Made by a program: the position numbers and the translations under genes. This document shows, in pieces, positions 45,991 through 55,065 of a DNA stretch of 64,000 nt. The stretch is from Microbacterium cremeum (GTDB lineage Bacteria > Actinomycetota > Actinomycetes > Actinomycetales > Microbacteriaceae). Location of the stretch: contig NZ_CP063812.1 of the NCBI RefSeq assembly GCF_015277855.1, positions 62,001 to 126,000 on the forward strand, in the 5' to 3' direction. The notes beneath the pieces were generated by a model that was not told the origin of the DNA, did not search any database, and saw only the letters and a list, made by a program, of their open reading frames with translations. The first letter of the stretch is position 1, and every line of letters starts with the position of its first letter.

Positions 45991-46410
45991 CGAACGGAAC
46001 TCAGTGATGAACAGATCGACCGCGTGTTCCACGCGCTCGCGGCGGCGACGCGGCGCGACATCCTCCGTCGCACCATCGAGGGCGAGCACTCGGTGTCAGC
46101 GCTCGCACGCGACTACGACATGTCGTTCGCCGCGGTGCAGAAGCATGTCGCGGTGCTCGAAGAGGCCGGTCTCATCATCAAGCGCGCCGAAGGGCGCGAA
46201 CGTCTCGTCCGGGCGGATCCCGCGATGATCGCCCGGGCCCGCGCGCTGCTCGCGCGGTACGAGGAGCTGTGGCGGTCCCGCATCGACCGTCTCGACGCGC
46301 TCCTGGCCGAGCCGCGGACGGCGGATGCGGCATCCGCCGACGCCGTCGACTCGACCGACCGACCCTCACGCAAGAGCCAGACACGCACGAACCCCGAGCA
46401 AGGAGAATGA
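45982..46410 (+). CDS. ArsR-family transcriptional regulator
   Basis: A 142-residue winged-helix repressor. LSDEQIDRVFHALAAATRRDILRRTIEGEHSVSALARDYDMSFAAVQKHVAVLEEAGLIIKRAEGRERLVRADP covers residues about 7-80. The metal-site Cys motifs of SmtB/ArsR are absent, as in the ArsR subgroup paired with SRPBCC proteins. It overlaps the stop/start region of the SRPBCC gene and has a clear operator at its own start codon. The tail is polar and disordered. The effector is unknown. Confidence 0.9.
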   Translation: MVVRTELSDEQIDRVFHALAAATRRDILRRTIEGEHSVSALARDYDMSFAAVQKHVAVLEEAGLIIKRAEGRERLVRADPAMIARARALLARYEELWRSRIDRLDALLAEPRTADAASADAVDSTDRPSRKSQTRTNPEQGE

Positions 46411-46412
46411 CG

Positions 46413-47393
46413 ATGCCCGTCACCGATGTCACCACCGACCCCGAAGCGCTCACCATGTCGCTCACGGCCGAGTTCGCGGCCCCCGTCGAGCGGCTGTGGG
46501 AGGCCTTCACCGACCCCCAGCAGCTCGAGCGGTTCTGGGGCCCTCCCGGCTGGCCGGCGACCTTCACGTCGTTCGACTTCGAGCCCGGCGGCCGCGCGAC
46601 CTACTACATGACCAGCCCGCGCGGCGAGAAGTCGGGCGGGTCGTGGGAGTTCCTCTCGATCGACGAGCCGCGCGGCTTCGAGGTGCTCGACGCGTTCGCC
46701 GATGAGAGCGGCACGCCGATTCCCGACATGCCCGCTTCGCGGATGGTCTTCAGCTTCGAGAGCACCGACGAGGGCTCGCGGCTGCGCAACGTCACGCACT
46801 TCACGACCGCCGATGCCCTCGAGCAGGTCCTCGCGATGGGCATGGTCGAGGGCGCCACGATGGCCATGAGCCAGCTCGACCGCGTGCTCGAGGGCCTGCG
46901 CGCGTACGCCGCCGGCAAGGGTACGCAGACCGAGATCCTCGACGACACGCACGTGCGCATCACGCGGCTCATCGAGGGCCCGATCGACCTCGTGTGGCGC
47001 GCCCACCACGAGCCCGAGCTGCTGAAGGAGTGGATGCTCGGGCCCGACGGCTGGAGCCTCGTCGAGTGCGAGGTCGCGCCGGCCGTCGGCGACAAGTACC
47101 GCTACGTGTGGGAGCCCGGCGAGGGCGTCGAAGGCGAGCGCTTCGGCTTCGACGGCGAGACGCTACTCGTCGACGCCCCGCGCCGCGCCGTGACGACGGA
47201 GCACATGACGGGCACCGACTTCCCGTCCACGCTCAACGACCTCAACCTCTACGAGGAGGACGGCGCGACGCTCATCACGATCCTCATCGAGTACCCCGAC
47301 GCGCAGACCCGCGACATGGTGCTCGCCACCGGCATGACCGAGGGCATGGAGGCCAGCTACGCACGCCTCGAGGGCGTGCTGGCGGCCGTCTGA
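46413..47393 (+). CDS. Tandem SRPBCC (AHSA1-like) domain protein
   Basis: A 326-residue cytosolic protein with two START/Bet v1-like cavities. The first covers about 10-160 (TAEFAAPVERLWEAFTDPQQLERFWGPPGWPATFTSFDFEPGGRATYYM) and the second about 170-325 (ITRLIEGPIDLVWRAHHEPELLKEWMLGPDGW). Each ends in a long helix with GMxEG. ATG 46413 is preferred over 46407 because AAGGAG lies at proper distance. It is the usual partner of an ArsR repressor; such pairs are thought to bind or sense a hydrophobic ligand. Confidence 0.87.
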   Translation: MPVTDVTTDPEALTMSLTAEFAAPVERLWEAFTDPQQLERFWGPPGWPATFTSFDFEPGGRATYYMTSPRGEKSGGSWEFLSIDEPRGFEVLDAFADESGTPIPDMPASRMVFSFESTDEGSRLRNVTHFTTADALEQVLAMGMVEGATMAMSQLDRVLEGLRAYAAGKGTQTEILDDTHVRITRLIEGPIDLVWRAHHEPELLKEWMLGPDGWSLVECEVAPAVGDKYRYVWEPGEGVEGERFGFDGETLLVDAPRRAVTTEHMTGTDFPSTLNDLNLYEEDGATLITILIEYPDAQTRDMVLATGMTEGMEASYARLEGVLAAV

Positions 47394-47405
47394 CCACACG
47401 GACTG

Positions 47406-47444
47406 GAAGATCCGGATGCCTTGTGCCGAGGCATCCGGATCTTC
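47406..47444 (+). terminator. Terminator after the SRPBCC gene
   Basis: A 15-bp perfect stem GAAGATCCGGATGCC with a 9-nt loop lies 12 nt after the stop. Confidence 0.75.
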
Positions 47445-47449
47445 GTCCG

Positions 47450-47455
47450 TATTGT
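47450..47455 (+). promoter_or_regulatory. -10 box TATTGT of the TerC gene
   Basis: Seven nt before GTG 47463 and directly after the terminator stem. Confidence 0.45.
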
Positions 47456-47462
47456 GGTCCCC

Positions 47463-48365
47463 GTGGACTTCTCCTTCGCCTTCACGCCCGACCTGATCGC
47501 CGTCTTCCTGACGCTGTTCGTTCTGGAAGTGGTGCTGGGCGTCGACAACGTCATCTTCATCTCGATCCTCGCCTCCAAGCTCCCCAAGGAGCAGCAGGCG
47601 AAGGCGCGCAACCTGGGTCTGACGCTCGCGATGGTGATGCGGGTGGTCCTGGTGCTCTTCGCGGGGTGGATCATCACGCTCAAGGAGGACGTCTTCTTCC
47701 TCGGGGCGATGGGCTTCTCGTGGAAGGACCTCATCCTCATCGCGGGTGGCCTCTTCCTCGTGTACAAGGCCGTCACCGAGATCCACCACAAGCTCGAGGG
47801 CGCCGAGGAGGGGCACGACGGCGGGGCTCGCAAGGGTGTGACGTTCGGATCGGTGCTCGCGCAGATCCTCGCCCTCGACATCGTCTTCTCGCTGGACTCC
47901 GTCATCACCGCGGTCGGCATGACCGAGAACCTCGTCGTCATCATCACCGTCGTGGTGCTGTCGTTCGGCATCATGCTGTTCGCCGCGCGCTTCATCTTCG
48001 CGTTCGTCAACAAGCACCCCACGGTGAAGATGCTGGCGCTGTCGTTCCTCCTGCTGATCGGCGTCTTCCTCGTCGCCGAGGGTTTCGGGTTCCACATCGA
48101 CAAGGCGTTCATCTACGGCCCAATGGCGTTCGCGATCTTCGTCGAGGCGCTCAACCTGTGGGCCGCGGCCTCGCGGGCCAAGCGCGAGCGTCGCCGCAGC
48201 ACGGCCGTGCAGCTGCGGCCGCAGTACCCCGACGTCGACGAGTCCGTCGCCGTCGCGGCCGCCCTGTCGAAGGACCCGCACGCCGGGTCGGTGGGCCTGT
48301 CAGGCAAGCCGGTGGCCGGTGACGTGCCGCCCGCGCCGGGCGAGGAGCGTCAGGGCCTCGGCTGA
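47463..48365 (+). CDS. TerC family integral membrane protein
   Basis: A 300-residue membrane protein. The acidic helices VFLTLFVLEVVLGVDNVIFISILASKLP and VLAQILALDIVFSLDSVITAVGM are the paired family signatures. About seven helices are present, then a polar 60-residue tail. TerC relatives are tied to tellurite resistance or to manganese export and metal loading of secreted proteins; the exact role here is not known. GTG 47463 is set by TATTGT 7 nt upstream. Confidence 0.92.
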   Translation: MDFSFAFTPDLIAVFLTLFVLEVVLGVDNVIFISILASKLPKEQQAKARNLGLTLAMVMRVVLVLFAGWIITLKEDVFFLGAMGFSWKDLILIAGGLFLVYKAVTEIHHKLEGAEEGHDGGARKGVTFGSVLAQILALDIVFSLDSVITAVGMTENLVVIITVVVLSFGIMLFAARFIFAFVNKHPTVKMLALSFLLLIGVFLVAEGFGFHIDKAFIYGPMAFAIFVEALNLWAAASRAKRERRRSTAVQLRPQYPDVDESVAVAAALSKDPHAGSVGLSGKPVAGDVPPAPGEERQGLG

Positions 48366-48390
48366 GCCCGGCGCGCGGGGTGGTCGCGGC

Positions 48391-48453
48391 TGAGCCCCGG
48401 GTGCTCGGGCGGAGCCCCGGGTGGAGCGGTCGCGGTGGAGCCCCGGGTGCTCG
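48391..48453 (+). repeat. Short GC-rich tandem repeat
   Basis: The word (T/G)GAGCCCCGGGTG occurs three times, at about 48391, 48411 and 48437, just after terC. It is adjacent to the repeat array at 48473. Confidence 0.6.
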
Positions 48454-48472
48454 CGGCGCTTTCTGGCGGGCG

Positions 48473-48531
48473 CTGCAGTTTGCGCCGTAGCGGGTGCCGG
48501 GAACTGTAGCGGTCGCCGTCGCGAAGTGGCG
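48473..48531. repeat. Short-repeat array 3' of the DUF559-like gene
   Basis: Degenerate copies of CGTCGCAAAGTGCAG: an inverted copy CTGCAGTTTGCGCCG (48473-48487, 13/15 match), a weak copy near 48496-48509, and CGTCGCGAAGTGGCG (48517-48531, 12/15). Spacing is 21-23 bp. It mirrors the array on the other side of the gene. Confidence 0.6.
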
Positions 48532-48553
48532 CGGACGCCGGAGGTTGCGGCGC

Positions 48554-49516
48554 TCACCGACCCGGGCGCGGCTTCGAGGTGGGGAGTCCGGCCCCGTGGA
48601 GGATGTCGTAGAGGAGGCGGGGCGAATTCAGCGCCGGCACGCGCCAGCGGGAGAATGCGTCCGACTGTCGGCGGAGCGCGTCCTCGCGGTCCTTTTCAGC
48701 CAGGAGCACCTCTTCGGGCGTCCGGCCCCTGAGGAGGGCGGGATCCCGATACTTGCCCGCGCCGTCGAACTCCCCGATGTGCCGGTGTTCGCGCCAGAAG
48801 AAGTCGGTGAAAGCCTCGCGGCCGTGAGCGAGAACGAATCGCGCCTGGAGTTCGGGCGGCGGAAACCCCATCACCGAGATGAGCACGCGGCTCTGCGATT
48901 CGCGCACGCTGTCGGAGAGGTGGGTGGCGAACTCGGCGGCTCGCACGGTGCGCGCAGCTGCACGCCCCCCCACACTGTGCGCGGCCTCGAGGAGTTCGGC
49001 ACCCTCCACCAAGGCGCCCGCGGATCGACGTGCCCATAACGCTTGGTCTGCGATGGCGACACCGGTGACGTAGCGCACCGATCCGATCAGGTCGATCGTC
49101 GTCTGGAGCGGCGTGGTCACCCTGTGCCGACCCCAGGTCGCGGTCGCGAGGACCTCGATGTCGCGCGGATGTCGACGGATGGTCCCGCTCGAGCGTCCTC
49201 CCGACGCGTCCGCGATGGACACATCGAAGGTGGGGGGCCAGTTGCCGAGGATGTCGATGCCGTGGAGGGCAGCTGCCGCGAAATGCGACACCGTCTGCCC
49301 CGGCGACATGCGAGCGGCGCACTCCCACACGAGCTGGGCGTGGCGCGCGATCGGGGTGAGGGAGCGCCAGGCCGTGCGGTCCGCGTACACGCCGCGGGCG
49401 ATCCGTTCGATTTCACCGGTTGCGATGCGGCTGCGCAGGCGGCGATCGTTGACCGGCTCACCCTCGTTCTCGTTCCGGCGGAACACGGTGCGAAGTGGAG
49501 GTTGTTCAAGCCACAT
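48554..49516 (-). CDS. AbiEi-like winged-helix / DUF559-like nuclease-fold protein
   Basis: A 320-residue protein. The N-terminus RRLRSRIATGEIERIARGVYADRTAW resembles the winged-helix domain of AbiEi antitoxins. The middle resembles proteins annotated as type IV toxin-antitoxin AbiEi family. The C-terminus has the acidic pattern of a Vsr/DUF559 nuclease: SQSRVLISVMGFPPPELQARF, then FTDFFWREHRHIGEFDGAGKYRD, giving D, E and K candidates. No AbiEii toxin is adjacent. I chose ATG 49516; no clear ribosome site precedes it, and NDRRLRS could be nearer the true start. Flanked by repeat arrays on both sides. Confidence 0.7.
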   Translation of the reverse strand: MWLEQPPLRTVFRRNENEGEPVNDRRLRSRIATGEIERIARGVYADRTAWRSLTPIARHAQLVWECAARMSPGQTVSHFAAAALHGIDILGNWPPTFDVSIADASGGRSSGTIRRHPRDIEVLATATWGRHRVTTPLQTTIDLIGSVRYVTGVAIADQALWARRSAGALVEGAELLEAAHSVGGRAAARTVRAAEFATHLSDSVRESQSRVLISVMGFPPPELQARFVLAHGREAFTDFFWREHRHIGEFDGAGKYRDPALLRGRTPEEVLLAEKDREDALRRQSDAFSRWRVPALNSPRLLYDILHGAGLPTSKPRPGR

Positions 49517-49587
49517 GGTTTGACCTTCGCGTGCGGGAGACGCGCCGCTGCGCGACCGTCCAGGATCTGTGGACTCTTCCCCGCGCG

Positions 49588-49617
49588 ACCCGGCTGGGGA
49601 GGACCCGGCTGGGGAGG
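49588..49617 (+). repeat. Perfect 15-bp tandem duplication
   Basis: ACCCGGCTGGGGAGG occurs twice in direct succession (49588-49602, 49603-49617), upstream of the nuclease-like gene. Confidence 0.7.
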
Positions 49618-49626
49618 AACCCCGCG

Positions 49627-49704
49627 CTGCACTTCACGACGCCCGCGGCGTCGCGAAACGTCACGTTCGTCGCAAAGTGCAGCTGGCACCGTCGCAAAGT
49701 GCAG
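49627..49704. repeat. Short-repeat array 5' of the DUF559-like gene
   Basis: Two exact copies of CGTCGCAAAGTGCAG (49668-49682, 49690-49704), a degenerate copy CGTCGCGAAACGTCA (49649-49663) and an inverted copy CTGCACTTCACGACG (49627-49641, 13/15). Spacing is 22, 19 and 22 bp. The order, inverted copy first then direct copies, is the same as in the array at 48473-48531. Confidence 0.75.
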
Positions 49705-49811
49705 CGGACGCGAGAGCGTGGCGCGCGCTCCGCGCGCTGCAGCGAACGAGGCTCGGCGGGGCGGCCCGGAGACCCAAGCCTCCGGGCGAACGGCGGGTCG
49801 CGCCCGGAGGG

Positions 49812-50486
49812 TCAGTCGGTGAGCAGGCGGTAGCCCATGCCGGACTCGGTCAGCAGGTGACGCGGGTGCGCGGGATCGGCCTCGAGCTTCTTCCGCAGCT
49901 GCGACATGTACAGCCGCAGGTACCCGGTGTCGGTGACCTGGTCCGAGCCCCAGATGCGCTTCAGCAGCGTCTGCCGCGTCACGAGCGAACCCGGGTTGCG
50001 CACCAGGAATTCCAGGATCCGCCACTCGGTCGGCGTCAGGTGCACGCGCTCGCCGCCCCGCGTCACCGAGGTCGTCGAGAGGTCGACGATGACGTCGCCG
50101 AACGTCACGACCGGTTCATCGGATGCCGCGACCGCGCGCCGCGCGAGCGCCCGCAGTCGAGCGAGCAGCTCGTCGACCTGGAACGGCTTGGTGACATAGT
50201 CATCGGCGCCGGCATCGAGGGCCTCCACCTTGTCGGCCGAACCCGTGCGGCCCGACACCACGATGATCGGCGCCGTGGACCAGCCCCGCACCGCCTCGAT
50301 GAGGCCGATGCCGTCGAGGCGGGGCATCCCGAGGTCGACGATGTAGATGTCGGGCCGTTCCTTCACGGCCAGGGTGATGGCCGACGCGCCGTCGGGGGCG
50401 GCGACGACCTCGTAGCCGTGTGCGCCGAGGGTGATGCGCAGCGCGCGCACGAGCTGAGGGTCGTCGTCGGCGATCAGCACCTTCAC
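49812..50486 (-). CDS. OmpR-type response regulator, KdpE-like
   Basis: A 224-residue regulator. The receiver has KVLIADDDPQLVRALRITL, phospho-Asp in IYIVDLGMPRLDG, and KPFQVDELLARLRALARR. The winged helix is VHLTPTEWRILEFLVRNPGSLVTRQTLLKRIWG to TESGMGYRLLTD. LTPTEWRILEFLVRNPGSLVT and the YLRLYMSQLRKKLE block are as in KdpE. GTG 50486 overlaps the kinase stop. No kdpFABC lies in the window. Confidence 0.92.
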   Translation of the reverse strand: MKVLIADDDPQLVRALRITLGAHGYEVVAAPDGASAITLAVKERPDIYIVDLGMPRLDGIGLIEAVRGWSTAPIIVVSGRTGSADKVEALDAGADDYVTKPFQVDELLARLRALARRAVAASDEPVVTFGDVIVDLSTTSVTRGGERVHLTPTEWRILEFLVRNPGSLVTRQTLLKRIWGSDQVTDTGYLRLYMSQLRKKLEADPAHPRHLLTESGMGYRLLTD

Positions 50487-52009
50487 GATCGGGCGTCCCC
50501 GTCGGATGCTCCCGGCGCGCCATACCGCGTGGCGCCCCGCGTCGCTCCACGCGGTGCGGAGCGCTCGGCGCGGGGGTCTGCCACGGGGGTCAGCGCGATG
50601 AGCATCGTGAGCCCGCCGCCCGGCGTGCCGGTGGCGGCGATCGTGCCGCCCATCCCCTCGGTGAAGCCCTTCGAGAGCGCGAGGCCCAGGCCGAGGCCGG
50701 TGTCGTTGTCGGTGTCGCCGAGGCGCTGGAACGGCGCGAACACGTCGTCGCGACGCTCGGGCTCGATGCCCGGCCCCCGGTCGACGACCGCGATCTCGAC
50801 CGCCCCGCGTCGGGCAGCCGTGACGATGCGCACGCGCGCTCCGGTGGGGCTGTGCCGCACCGCGTTGGTGAGCACGTTGACGATCACGCGCTGCAGCAGC
50901 ACCGGGTCCGCGTTCGCTGCGGGCGGCGCGGGGTCGAGATCGAGCTCGATCTCGTCGGGCCCGAGGCCGAGCTCGTCGACCGCCGCCGCCACGACCTCCG
51001 CGACGTCGACCGGCCGCAGCGACACCGCGAGCACCCCCGCCTGCACGCGGCTCACATCGAGGAGGTCGGTCACCAGACGCGAGAGCGTGGTGAGCGACTC
51101 GCCCGCCGTGGCAAGCAGCTCGGCGCGGTCGTCGTCCGACAGCTCGCCGCCCGCGGAGCGCAGTCCGCCCACCGCGGCGACGGCGGCCGCGAGGGGCCGG
51201 CGCAGGTCGTGGCTCACCGCCGACAGCAGGGCCGCGCGCACCCGGTCGGTCTCGGCGAGCACCTCGGCGGCTCGTGCGGTCTCGGTGAGCTCGGCACGCT
51301 CGAGGGCGGCGCCGAGCTGGGCGACCACGACGTCGAGCATGCGGCGCTCCGAGGCATCCAGCGTCCCGCCGTGAAGCTCGAGGGTCGCCCCGGTGCCGTG
51401 CCCGACCGACACCGCGATCACGCGGCCGTCGGGCACCGGCTCACCGTCGGTCGCGAGGACGCCGCCGTCGGCGGACACGAGCCGCACGCCCGTCATTCCG
51501 AAGGCCTCGCGCGCCTTCGACACGAGCGTCGGCGCGGCGCTCTCGCCGCGCAGCACGCTCCCTGCGACCGCCGTGAGCAGCTCGGCCTCGGCCGTCGCCC
51601 GGACGGCGGCACGCTCTCGCCGCGCGGCCTGATCGACGATGTAGCTGACGAGCACCGCGATCACGACGTAGAGACACAGGGCCCACAGGTGCAGGGGGTC
51701 GGCGATCGCGATCTGGAACTGCGGCGCCACGAAGAGGAAGTCGAGCGTCAACCCAGACAGCACCGCGGCGAACACGGCCGGCCAGATTCCGCCCACCAGG
51801 GCGACGACCACCACCAGCAGCTGGTACGACAGCACGTCCGACGTGATCGACTCGGGGGTGCGCACCGAGTACAGCAGCCACGTGAGCAGCGGACCGCCGA
51901 CGAGGGCGATCACGAACCCGGCGATGATGCGCCGTCGGGTCAGGGCCCCGCCCGTCATGCGGGGAAGGGCGCGGAGGGCGCCGGTCGACGGCCGGTCTGT
52001 GGCCTGCAC
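50483..52009 (-). CDS. Sensor histidine kinase with DUF4118, truncated KdpD-like
   Basis: A 508-residue kinase. It starts with the four-helix DUF4118 domain (IIAGFVIALVGGPLLTWLLYSV, LLVVVVALVGGIWPAVFAAVLSGLTLDFLFVAP, WALCLYVVIAVLVSYIVDQAARRE), then a GAF-like region (about 150-250). HisKA follows in LLSAVSHDLRRPLAAAVAAVGGL, and the HATPase has RVIVNVLTNAVRHSP, VDRGPGIEP and GLGLALSKGFTEGMGG. The N-terminal KdpD and USP domains of full KdpD (about 370 residues) are missing. GTG 52009 is fixed by TAGGCT at 52017-52022. It pairs with the KdpE-like regulator. Confidence 0.9.
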   Translation of the reverse strand: MQATDRPSTGALRALPRMTGGALTRRRIIAGFVIALVGGPLLTWLLYSVRTPESITSDVLSYQLLVVVVALVGGIWPAVFAAVLSGLTLDFLFVAPQFQIAIADPLHLWALCLYVVIAVLVSYIVDQAARRERAAVRATAEAELLTAVAGSVLRGESAAPTLVSKAREAFGMTGVRLVSADGGVLATDGEPVPDGRVIAVSVGHGTGATLELHGGTLDASERRMLDVVVAQLGAALERAELTETARAAEVLAETDRVRAALLSAVSHDLRRPLAAAVAAVGGLRSAGGELSDDDRAELLATAGESLTTLSRLVTDLLDVSRVQAGVLAVSLRPVDVAEVVAAAVDELGLGPDEIELDLDPAPPAANADPVLLQRVIVNVLTNAVRHSPTGARVRIVTAARRGAVEIAVVDRGPGIEPERRDDVFAPFQRLGDTDNDTGLGLGLALSKGFTEGMGGTIAATGTPGGGLTMLIALTPVADPRAERSAPRGATRGATRYGAPGASDGDARS

Positions 52010-52016
52010 GCTGAGA

Positions 52017-52022
52017 AGCCTA
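52017..52022 (-). promoter_or_regulatory. -10 box TAGGCT of the KdpD-like kinase
   Basis: Seven nt before GTG 52009, leaderless pattern. Confidence 0.45.
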
Positions 52023-52097
52023 GATCGACGGATGCCGCCCCCGGCCGCTTCTCGCCGTGCCCTCACGGAATCCATGCGGCGCGCCGGCACCCGCGTG

Positions 52098-53908
<1,811 letters not shown>

Positions 53909-53911
53909 TCA

Positions 53912-53917
53912 AGGCTA
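53912..53917 (-). promoter_or_regulatory. -10 box TAGCCT of sufS
   Basis: Separated from GTG 53905 by TGAGGT, 6 nt. Confidence 0.5.
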
Positions 53918-53963
53918 CGCGGGATGCCTGGGTGCCGGGCGGGCGCTCTGGGAGACTACCGAC

Positions 53964-55028
53964 GTGCACGAACAGGTCCTTCTGGGCGGGCTCGCCGTCA
54001 CCGCAGGGGTGGCGCTGGCCGTGCTGCTGTTCGTGCCGTTCGTGGCGCTGAGCTATCGCCGCCGCGGCGGGTTCGGCGTCGGTCGCTTCGTGGTGTGGGG
54101 CGCGGCGCTGGTGTACCTCATGGCGGTCTGGATCTACACGCTCCTGCCGCTCCCCGACCCGGATGTCCTCCGCTGCGCCGGGGTCAACCTCGACCTCGGG
54201 GCGTTCGCCGGCGGGATCCGGGACGCGCTCTCGCGCCGCGGCGGCGACGCGCTCACCGATCCCGCCGTCCTGCAGGTGCTGCTGAACGTGCTGCTGTTCG
54301 TGCCGCTCGGCTTCTTCGTGCGGGTCCTCGCCGGCCGCGGCATCCCCACCGCCCTCGTCGCCGGGCTCGCGGTCTCGGCGCTCGTCGAGACCACCCAGCT
54401 CACCGCGGTCTGGGGTCTATACCCGTGCGCGTACCGCGTGTTCGACGTCGACGACCTGCTCGCCAACACGTGCGGGGCCCTGGCCGGGTCGCTGCTGGCG
54501 CTGCTGGTGCCGCGACGGCTCTGGGGGACGCCGCGCTTCCCCGATGCGGAGGCGCCGCGGCCGGTGACGCGCGCGCGGCGGTTCCTGGCGATGCTGTGCG
54601 ACGTGCTCGGGGCGTGGCTGACCGCGCTCGCGGTGTCGGTCGTCTTCCAGCTGGCGCTGTGGGCGCTCGGCGCCCACGCCGCGCTGCAGGACGGATCCGC
54701 CGCGGGCCTCGTGGGCCGGGCCGCGCCGGTGCTCGTGTGGCTCGTCGTCGTGATGGCGACCGGCCGCACCGTCGGCGATCTCGCGGTGCAGCTGCGCTAC
54801 GCCGGCGGGCCGCTGCCTGTCGGGCTCGCGCGGTTCCTGCGGTTCGCCGGCGGCATCGGCGGGTATCTCGTGCTGCTCGCGCTGCCCGGTGCCTGGGGGC
54901 TCGTCGCCGGAGTGTTCGCCGTCGCGTCGGTCACGCTCGTGCTGACCACTCCCGACCGTCGCGGTCTTCCCGGCATCGTGTCGGGTCAGCGGCTGGTCGA
55001 CGCGCGCGCCGCTGCCGACTCGCCCTGA
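53964..55028 (+). CDS. VanZ-like and RDD-like membrane protein
   Basis: A 354-residue integral membrane protein. The first half is VanZ-like: four helices with VWIYTLLPLPDP, NVLLFVPLGFFVRVLAGRG, ALVETTQL and DVDDLLANTCGALAGSLLALLVPRR. The second half (about 195-340: RARRFLAMLCDVLGAWLTALAVSVVFQLALWA to GRTVGDLAVQLRY) resembles RDD-type membrane domains. VanZ proteins relate to glycopeptide tolerance in some bacteria, but most homologues have no proven function. GTG 53964 follows GGGAG. No van genes are near. Confidence 0.78.
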   Translation: MHEQVLLGGLAVTAGVALAVLLFVPFVALSYRRRGGFGVGRFVVWGAALVYLMAVWIYTLLPLPDPDVLRCAGVNLDLGAFAGGIRDALSRRGGDALTDPAVLQVLLNVLLFVPLGFFVRVLAGRGIPTALVAGLAVSALVETTQLTAVWGLYPCAYRVFDVDDLLANTCGALAGSLLALLVPRRLWGTPRFPDAEAPRPVTRARRFLAMLCDVLGAWLTALAVSVVFQLALWALGAHAALQDGSAAGLVGRAAPVLVWLVVVMATGRTVGDLAVQLRYAGGPLPVGLARFLRFAGGIGGYLVLLALPGAWGLVAGVFAVASVTLVLTTPDRRGLPGIVSGQRLVDARAAADSP

Positions 55029-55065
55029 GCGCGGGGCTCCGGGACGCGTGGGCCCGCGGTCGTGC

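Noticed and set aside
48554-49516. Complete type IV toxin-antitoxin pair
   Set aside because: Only the AbiEi-like domain is seen; no AbiEii nucleotidyltransferase gene is adjacent, and the C-terminus looks like a nuclease fold instead.
48473-49704. Repeat arrays as a CRISPR locus
   Set aside because: Units are 15 bp at 19-23 bp spacing with inverted copies, leaving spacers of only 4-8 bp, and no cas genes are present.
53964-55028. Glycopeptide resistance locus
   Set aside because: A lone VanZ-like domain without vanHAX or other partners does not support resistance.
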